Assembly: GCA_030433395.1 (NCBI GenBank)
Contig: JAUILX010000043.1
Coordinates: 1 to 7,924 of the forward strand
Direction: 5' to 3'
Source: Chlamydiia bacterium
GTDB taxonomy: Bacteria > Chlamydiota > Chlamydiia > Chlamydiales > JACKPQ01
DNA: 7,924 nt
Positions within the stretch are counted from its first letter, which is position 1, and the number at the start of each line of letters is the position of its first letter. Below the pieces are notes generated by a model that did no database searches, had not been told where the DNA came from, and was given only the letters and a program-made list of their open reading frames with translations. Below, in pieces: positions 1-4,689 of this stretch. The translations under genes and the position numbers were made by a program.

Positions 1-794
1 GCAATGGTGCCAATATCTTCCCAATACCCGCTGTAAAGGTAGGCATAGGTGTTGCCTTTTTTGATCTGGGCTGGAATGAGGTTTTTTCCAAAGTCATTGC
101 CGTCAGTTTCTAAAAGGATCTTTTCAAGAGCTGCTCTTTTAAAGACGTAGATTCCCATTGAGGCAAGATAATTATCTTCATCGGGCATCTTAAATTGGTC
201 TAAGATTTTTGGATCGGTGGGTTTTTCAACAAAATCACAAATTTTTTGATGTTCATCAATTTGCATTAAGCCCATTCGAGGGGCGTCATCCTTACTAACT
301 GGTAATGTTGCGACGGTTAGATCAGCATCGGCCTGTTTTGCAAAAGCTAAAAGATTATGCAAGTCCATGTTGTATAACTGATCGCCAGATAGGATGAGAA
401 AATAGTCTATGGGGTATTTGAGCAAGTGCTTAAGATTTTTGCGCACTGAGTCGGCTGTTCCTTGATACCAAATCTTTTTTCCGTCTTTTTCTTCTGGGCT
501 GAGCACTTCGATAATGGTTCCTTGATAGGGATCTGCACGGTAGGTTTCTGCAATGTGCTGATGAAGAAAATTTGCAAGATACTGGGTGAGTACAAAGACG
601 TGACGCAGCCTCGCATTTAGAGCGTTAGAAATTGGAACGTCGATGAGGCGGTAGCAACCTCCAAAGGAGACAGCCGGTTTACAGCGCGATTGCGTTAGAG
701 GATATAAGCGCTTGCCTTCTCCCCCTGCAAGTACGATAGCTGCTACACGGTCATTGAGTTGCTCGCGCTCATCTTTTAATGGGTTTCTGCGCAT
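1..794 (-). CDS. glgC: Glucose-1-phosphate adenylyltransferase (ADP-glucose pyrophosphorylase), 3' end cut by window
   Basis: This enzyme makes ADP-glucose and pyrophosphate from ATP and glucose-1-phosphate, the committed cytosolic step of bacterial glycogen synthesis. The frame stays open from the ATG at 794 to the left edge (264 full codons), covering the nucleotidyltransferase domain; the C-terminal left-handed beta-helix domain lies outside. Visible motifs are LAGGEGKRLYPLT (residues 22-34), RCKPAVSFGG (37-46), YRLIDVPISN (48-57), WYQGTADSVRKN (109-120), SGDQLYNMD (136-144, with D138 matching the catalytic Asp of E. coli GlgC), FVEKP (188-192, glucose-1-phosphate site), ASMGIYVF (211-218) and DFGKNLIP (234-241). 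The start is preceded only by a weak AAGTG-type ribosome site; a GTG three codons upstream is a less likely alternative. By alignment to E. coli, the fructose-1,6-bisphosphate-binding Lys39 is Ser36 here. It lies 61 bp downstream of the HEAT gene on the same strand and could be read through from it. Identification is very secure. Confidence 0.96.
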   Translation of the reverse strand, partial: MRRNPLKDEREQLNDRVAAIVLAGGEGKRLYPLTQSRCKPAVSFGGCYRLIDVPISNALNARLRHVFVLTQYLANFLHQHIAETYRADPYQGTIIEVLSPEEKDGKKIWYQGTADSVRKNLKHLLKYPIDYFLILSGDQLYNMDLHNLLAFAKQADADLTVATLPVSKDDAPRMGLMQIDEHQKICDFVEKPTDPKILDQFKMPDEDNYLASMGIYVFKRAALEKILLETDGNDFGKNLIPAQIKKGNTYAYLYSGYWEDIGTI

Positions 795-855
795 ATTAAT
801 CACTTTGCTGTTAATTATTCAAATAAACCAACAACAAAGGCCAATCAATAGGCAA
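795..855 (-). other. 61-bp spacer between the HEAT gene and glgC, no clear terminator
   Basis: Read on the minus strand, this AT-rich gap holds no stable hairpin followed by a T run. A TTGATT and a TATTTG separated by 17 bases could be a weak promoter for glgC, but both hexamers match the consensus poorly. glgC may therefore be either a fourth operon member or separately transcribed; the sequence does not decide. Confidence 0.4.
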
Positions 856-1731
856 TTAATTCCATGATTTAATTATTGAGTTAATTTCGTGAGTTAAGTT
901 TGATGGTGTGTTTTGTGTAATCTCTTTAAAGCGTTGACGTTCTGTTTCTTCCGCAAGGGTACTACATCCAAAAATAAGGTATGTTGCTAATACGGGATGT
1001 GAAAAAGCTTCTGGAAGAAGTTCTAAACACGCAGATGCAACATCTGGTTCATTGCTAAATTCCATAAGGGCAATGGCTGCATGCTCATTATTTTTCGAAA
1101 GAGGTTGATGCTTTAAGGCTTTGAGCAAGAATTGCTTTGCTTTGTCTCCAAAGGATCTTAGAGCTTTGATCATGGCCTCATCAGTGAAGAAGTTTTCTTG
1201 CCCCATAGCGTTGAACAGGGCATGAATGGCCATAGGATCACCGAGCTCTGCTAAGCAATGAGCCGCAAAAGTAGGCGCACGCCCATAACCTGGGAAGAGT
1301 GGGTCGTAAAAGGAATCGCTGCTGATCAAGTCGATGAGTAGTGGTACCATCTCGTTTCCTTCTGCGATAATATCGGCAATTTCTTGCTTGGGATACTCTT
1401 CTTCGCTAAGGATGAGATTGCTAAAGATCAATGCATGGTGATTAGGATCGATCTTTTCATGCACCTCGCGTAAATCGAGGTAAAGTTGCTTAGATCTCTC
1501 GATTTGAACGCGCGCAGCATTTGGCAAAACTAAATCAGAGAGATCTCCCTCTGTTTCTTTTTCAATATGGCCTAGCTCGCGGATTCTCTTAGTATCAAAA
1601 TCCGGCTGCACGCCGATGCCATCTTTGTCATAATATTCAATCATGACGTCAAAATGCCCGCCAAAGTGTGCATCGCGATGCATCAAGATCTCTAAGTCAA
1701 CAGCATCAAGCAAGGGGATTTGTGTGTTCAT
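856..1731 (-). CDS. HEAT-repeat-like protein of unknown function, third gene of the lpdA-lipA operon
   Basis: I do not recognise a named family. The 291-residue product has no signal peptide or membrane segment and should be cytosolic. The N-terminal ~100 residues are acidic and rich in charged helices. From about 113 onward it looks like stacked alpha-helical pairs of the HEAT or PBS-lyase type: 113-138 (ending in VPLLIDLI), 151-176 (APTFAAHCLAELGDP, ALFNAM), 182-206 (DEAMIKALRSFGDKAKQFLL) and 214-240 (EHAAIALMEFSN, ACLELL). The pattern 'A..L...GD..A...L' recurs, as is usual for repeats that bind proteins. The start codon overlaps the lipA stop as ATGA, and the nearest purine run (GGAA) is about 12 nt upstream, so translation is probably coupled to lipA. 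It could be a scaffold or assembly factor, or an unrelated passenger in the operon; the sequence does not decide. The gene itself is secure, its function unknown. Confidence 0.9.
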   Translation of the reverse strand: MNTQIPLLDAVDLEILMHRDAHFGGHFDVMIEYYDKDGIGVQPDFDTKRIRELGHIEKETEGDLSDLVLPNAARVQIERSKQLYLDLREVHEKIDPNHHALIFSNLILSEEEYPKQEIADIIAEGNEMVPLLIDLISSDSFYDPLFPGYGRAPTFAAHCLAELGDPMAIHALFNAMGQENFFTDEAMIKALRSFGDKAKQFLLKALKHQPLSKNNEHAAIALMEFSNEPDVASACLELLPEAFSHPVLATYLIFGCSTLAEETERQRFKEITQNTPSNLTHEINSIIKSWN

Positions 1732-2672
1732 TGGGGCGTTTGTTCCATCAATAGGTTAGCGTTATAACTGCTGCGCACAAAGGGGCCGCTATAAACATTT
1801 TTTATGCCGATGCTTTGCCCATAATCCCTATAGGCTGCAAATTCTTCTGGTGTGACAAAGGATTTAACAACCAGCTTGCCTCGATCGGCTTGCAAATATT
1901 GGCCAATTGTCACAATATCGCAGCCAGCATCTTTTAAATCGCGCAATGATTCGTGAACTTGGGGCTGAGTCTCTCCAAGGCCAAGCATTAAGCCTGATTT
2001 GACAAAACGAGATTTGTTTGACGCCTTTGCATGGCGCAGCACACTCAATGTGCGCTCATAGGTTGCGACATGGCGAACTCTAGGGGTTAAAGCTCTTACC
2101 GTTTCAATGTTATGATTAAAAACTTCTGGTGCGGCATCTAATATGATGTCTAACGACTCCATTTTCCCATTGAAATCAGATGTGAGCACCTCGGTTGTGC
2201 AGCTAGGGCTTTCTTGGCGGATAGCCTTTAAGATTTTTGCAATTTGACTGGCGCCTTGATCGGGCAGATCGTCCCGAGCGACCATAGTAATGACAACGTG
2301 TTTCAGGCCTAGATCTTTAGCAGATTTGGCAATGCGTAGAGGTTCATCTGCCTCTAAAGGTTTTGGCTGCTTTGCAAAGTCGATATCGCAAAAACCACAT
2401 GCGCGTGTGCACTCTTTTCCAAGGGCTAGAAATGTAGCGGTCTTTTTCGAGTAGCATTCTAAACGGTTTGGGCACTTGGCCTCTTCGCAAACAGTGTTAA
2501 GCTTGTATTTTTCCACAATTTCGTTTGTTTTAAACAGGTTGCTTCCCCGTGGCAACTTACGGTGCAGCCAAGAAGGAAAACGTCCTTTTTCAGCATTTTC
2601 TGGATTTTTAGGAAGTTTGTTTAGCCGCTTGGCTTGCGCTGTTGGGCGCACATCAAAGAGTTGCTCGCTCAT
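1728..2672 (-). CDS. lipA: Lipoyl synthase (radical SAM, two 4Fe-4S clusters)
   Basis: LipA inserts two sulfur atoms at C6 and C8 of protein-bound octanoyl groups, using S-adenosylmethionine and an iron-sulfur cluster as sulfur donor. The lipoyl arm produced serves pyruvate and 2-oxoglutarate dehydrogenases and the glycine cleavage H protein. All diagnostic residues are present. The auxiliary cluster motif C-x4-C-x5-C is at C62, C67, C73. The radical SAM motif C-x3-C-x2-C is at C88, C92, C95, followed by DIDF. The C-terminal RSSY motif (300-303) contains the conserved serine that ligates the auxiliary cluster. Length (314 residues) is normal for the family. The ATG at 2672 overlaps the lpdA stop (ATGA) and has an AGGAG ribosome site just upstream, which fixes the start. 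Its own stop overlaps the next gene in the same way. Pairing with lpdA puts cofactor synthesis and cofactor reoxidation in one transcript. lipB or lplA, needed for the octanoyl/lipoyl transfer step, is not in the window. Confidence 0.97.
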   Translation of the reverse strand: MSEQLFDVRPTAQAKRLNKLPKNPENAEKGRFPSWLHRKLPRGSNLFKTNEIVEKYKLNTVCEEAKCPNRLECYSKKTATFLALGKECTRACGFCDIDFAKQPKPLEADEPLRIAKSAKDLGLKHVVITMVARDDLPDQGASQIAKILKAIRQESPSCTTEVLTSDFNGKMESLDIILDAAPEVFNHNIETVRALTPRVRHVATYERTLSVLRHAKASNKSRFVKSGLMLGLGETQPQVHESLRDLKDAGCDIVTIGQYLQADRGKLVVKSFVTPEEFAAYRDYGQSIGIKNVYSGPFVRSSYNANLLMEQTPQ

Positions 2673-4072
2673 CGTCTCCTCGGTGGGAAGTGAATGGGTG
2701 TTTCTGCAGCAATTAATGCTGCTTCAAGCCATGCTTCAGCCACAGTGGGATGTGCATGGATGGTTTCAGTGATGCTCTCTAGTGTGAGCTCGTTATTGAT
2801 AGCAATGGCCATCTCTGCAATGAGTGCCGAAGCTTCATGACCTACAACTTGTGCACCTAAAATCGCCTGCGTATTGCGGTCGATGATCACTTGGGCAAAC
2901 CCTTCGGTTTCTTGTGCTGCTAAGGATTTTCCAAGCGCTTGAAAGGGAAACTGGCCTACAGTTGCTGCATAACCAGCTTCTTTTGCTTCCTCAAGAGTCA
3001 TCCCTACAGTTGCAATTTCGGGAGAGGTGAAAATCACAGCTGGAACTGCGTGATAATGCATGACTCCTTCCTTGCCGATAGCGTGATCTGCTGCGACAAT
3101 TGCTTGATGGCTTGCTACGTGGGCGAGCATCGCTTTGCCTGTAACATCGCCGATCGCATAAATGCCAGAGGTATTTGTTTCCATCTGCTCGTTTACAAGA
3201 ATTTCACCCCGATCACCCGTTACAACACCTGCTTTATTGAGCCCGAGCCCATCTGTCTTGATTTTGCGGCCCACAGAAATTAAGCTTAAGTCAAACTCTG
3301 AGCTTTGTCCGCCTTCTAATTTGACGCTGACGCCATCTTTAGTTTTATCAATGCCAGCTACTTTTACGCCGCACTGAATATCAATACCTTTGTTTTTAAA
3401 TGCACTGGTTAATGCATCGGAAATGGTCTTGCCTTGTGCAATCACAATCGCTGGCAGAGCTTCAAAAATTGTAACCTTAACATCGAGCTCGGCAAACAGG
3501 GATGCAAATTCACAGCCAATGTATCCGCCACCAATAACAGCAATTGATTTTGGTAGCTTCGTGAGCTCTAGCGCTGAAGTAGAGTTTATAATGCGTTTAT
3601 GGTCGCAGGGGAAAGCTGGGATATCAAAAGGTTCAGAGCCTGTTGCAATGATGGTTTTATCAGCAATGATGACTTGCCTTTCTTCACCGCTGACTTTGAT
3701 TTCGCGAGGTGTTTGAAATTCAGCATGCCCTTGAATCACAGTGATTTTATTTGAGGCAATTAATCCACCCAAACTTTTGCGGATATCGCCCACAACTTTA
3801 TCTTTGCGAGTTTTCATCTGGGCGTAGTTAAATGAAACAGACCCAGTTTTAATTCCAAAATCCTGTGCATGGCGCACTTTTTGCAAAACAGCAGTATTAG
3901 CAAGAAGCGTTTTAGTTGGAATGCAGCCAACATTTAAGCAAGTACCGCCCAATTGATTTTTTTCGATGAGGGCAACCGACTTGCCAGCTTGTGCAGCCCG
4001 GATAGCTGCGACATAACCACCGGGTCCAGCGCCAATGACGACTAAATCAAATTTTTGCTTCTCTTTTGTCAT
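2669..4072 (-). CDS. lpdA: Dihydrolipoyl dehydrogenase (E3 subunit of 2-oxoacid dehydrogenase complexes)
   Basis: This FAD flavoprotein reoxidises dihydrolipoyl groups on E2 subunits (and on the glycine cleavage H protein) and passes electrons to NAD+. At 467 residues it has the usual length. The FAD-binding GAGPGG is at residues 14-19, the redox-active disulfide CLNVGC at C45 and C50, the NAD-binding GGGYIGCEFAS at 181-191, the second FAD motif IYAIGDV at 304-310, and the catalytic interface motif HAHPTVAE at 439-446 with the H441/E446 dyad. The start at 4072 follows GGAG with a 6-nt gap. The last residues, PPRRR, are encoded by the bases that also serve as the lipA ribosome site. It is first in the lpdA-lipA-HEAT operon. 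The segment after the NAD domain (ALPAIVIAQGKTIS) departs from the usual LP-x-x-D pattern but the enzyme looks intact. Which E1/E2 partners it serves cannot be told from this window. Confidence 0.97.
   Translation of the reverse strand: MTKEKQKFDLVVIGAGPGGYVAAIRAAQAGKSVALIEKNQLGGTCLNVGCIPTKTLLANTAVLQKVRHAQDFGIKTGSVSFNYAQMKTRKDKVVGDIRKSLGGLIASNKITVIQGHAEFQTPREIKVSGEERQVIIADKTIIATGSEPFDIPAFPCDHKRIINSTSALELTKLPKSIAVIGGGYIGCEFASLFAELDVKVTIFEALPAIVIAQGKTISDALTSAFKNKGIDIQCGVKVAGIDKTKDGVSVKLEGGQSSEFDLSLISVGRKIKTDGLGLNKAGVVTGDRGEILVNEQMETNTSGIYAIGDVTGKAMLAHVASHQAIVAADHAIGKEGVMHYHAVPAVIFTSPEIATVGMTLEEAKEAGYAATVGQFPFQALGKSLAAQETEGFAQVIIDRNTQAILGAQVVGHEASALIAEMAIAINNELTLESITETIHAHPTVAEAWLEAALIAAETPIHFPPRRR
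2676..2680 (-). promoter_or_regulatory. lipA ribosome binding site embedded in the end of lpdA
   Basis: AGGAG lies 3 nt before the lipA ATG and is read in the lpdA frame as part of its terminal arginine codons (CCG AGG AGA CGA TGA). Together with the ATGA stop-start overlap it fixes the lipA start and implies translational coupling. Confidence 0.8.
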
Positions 4073-4078
4073 TTTTCA

Positions 4079-4082
4079 CTCC
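4079..4082 (-). promoter_or_regulatory. lpdA ribosome binding site
   Basis: GGAG sits 6 nt upstream of the ATG at 4072 (GGAGTGAAAA then ATG), which supports this start for lpdA over internal methionines. Confidence 0.75.
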
Positions 4083-4119
4083 AATTAATTTTTTCTTTGT
4101 GAGGTGGATTGATTTTCTT

Positions 4120-4148
4120 ATTGTAACTTACTTGCGAGATTTAGGCTA
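4120..4148 (-). promoter_or_regulatory. Candidate promoter of the lpdA-lipA-HEAT operon
   Basis: On the minus strand TACAAT (4125-4120) matches the sigma-70-type -10 box in five of six bases. Seventeen bases upstream is TAGCCT (4148-4143), a poor -35 (three of six). Transcription would begin near 4113, giving a leader of about 40 nt that contains the lpdA ribosome site. The -10 box is the main evidence. Confidence 0.35.
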
Positions 4149-4161
4149 CTTCAGCTATTCT
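4132..4161 (+). promoter_or_regulatory. Candidate promoter of the two-TM membrane protein gene
   Basis: TTGCGA (4132-4137) and TATTCT (4156-4161) are 18 bases apart, each matching the consensus in four of six positions. The implied start site near 4168 leaves a very short leader beginning at the ribosome site, which lowers confidence. It would overlap the opposing lpdA promoter, so the two could interfere. Confidence 0.25.
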
Positions 4162-4182
4162 GACGACAAGAGGTAACGTAAT

Positions 4183-4689
4183 ATGAAATTTGATTTTGAA
4201 AGCGATGGCCAAGAGAGCCTTCCAGGTTTTGGGCTAGAGACAGAAAAGGAAGAAGAGCAAATAAGTGACAATCCTTTGTTTCGTCATCAAAGCCTAGAAG
4301 ATAGCTTAGCATCTCTTTACAAGCCTCCCTACTCTAAACCACGCGAAGTAGAACCCGCTTTGCCTCCTCTCGAAGAAAAATCACCAGTTTTCCCTGAAGA
4401 AAAGAGTTCTTTATTGTCTTCATACGTAGCAGATGAGACACCACAAGCAGCACCGGCCGTTGAGGAAGAAGAAAGCAAAAAAGGGGGGCTTTGGCCGCTT
4501 TTGTTTTTGGCTATCGGTAGTCAGCTGCTGACTCTAGGGATTTTGCTCTTTTTCTTTTCTGATAGCGGAACGCTCACGCTGCAGTGGAATGCATCGCGGT
4601 GGTTTGTCTATTGCCTGTTTTCGCTACCGCTCATCTATATCGGCTACCGTCAAGTTGTTCAATCAACAGATACTGGCTCAAGAAAGTAA
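4183..4689 (+). CDS. Small membrane protein with long acidic cytoplasmic N-tail and two transmembrane helices
   Basis: No named function is recognised. The 168-residue product has a hydrophilic, acidic and proline-rich N-terminal ~100 residues (clusters EKEEEQ at 21-26 and EEEESKK at 94-100), then two hydrophobic helices at about 103-125 (LLFLAIGSQLLTLGILLFFF) and 139-156 (FVYCLFSLPLIYIGY), joined by a short loop containing LTLQWNAS. Lysines before helix 1 and arginine after helix 2 suggest both ends are cytoplasmic and the loop periplasmic. There is no N-terminal signal peptide. The start follows AAGAGGT with a 9-nt gap. It is divergent from lpdA, and its final 31 bases overlap the 3' end of secA on the other strand. 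From memory, Chlamydia has a hypothetical membrane protein (CT556) next to lpdA; position and architecture make this a likely homologue, but that is not verified here. The gene is real with good confidence; its role is unknown. Confidence 0.88.
   Translation: MKFDFESDGQESLPGFGLETEKEEEQISDNPLFRHQSLEDSLASLYKPPYSKPREVEPALPPLEEKSPVFPEEKSSLLSSYVADETPQAAPAVEEEESKKGGLWPLLFLAIGSQLLTLGILLFFFSDSGTLTLQWNASRWFVYCLFSLPLIYIGYRQVVQSTDTGSRK

Noticed and set aside
407..616. Minus-strand open frame of 69 codons inside glgC
   Set aside because: It runs in another frame across conserved glgC motifs and has no ribosome site or recognisable composition; a shadow frame.
841..860. GCC...GGC pairing after the HEAT gene, considered as a terminator
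   Set aside because: Only three contiguous base pairs form and no T run follows on the minus strand.
2476..3716. Several plus-strand open frames of 71-114 codons opposite lipA and lpdA
   Set aside because: They are antisense to strongly conserved catalytic regions and their translations look like composition artefacts.
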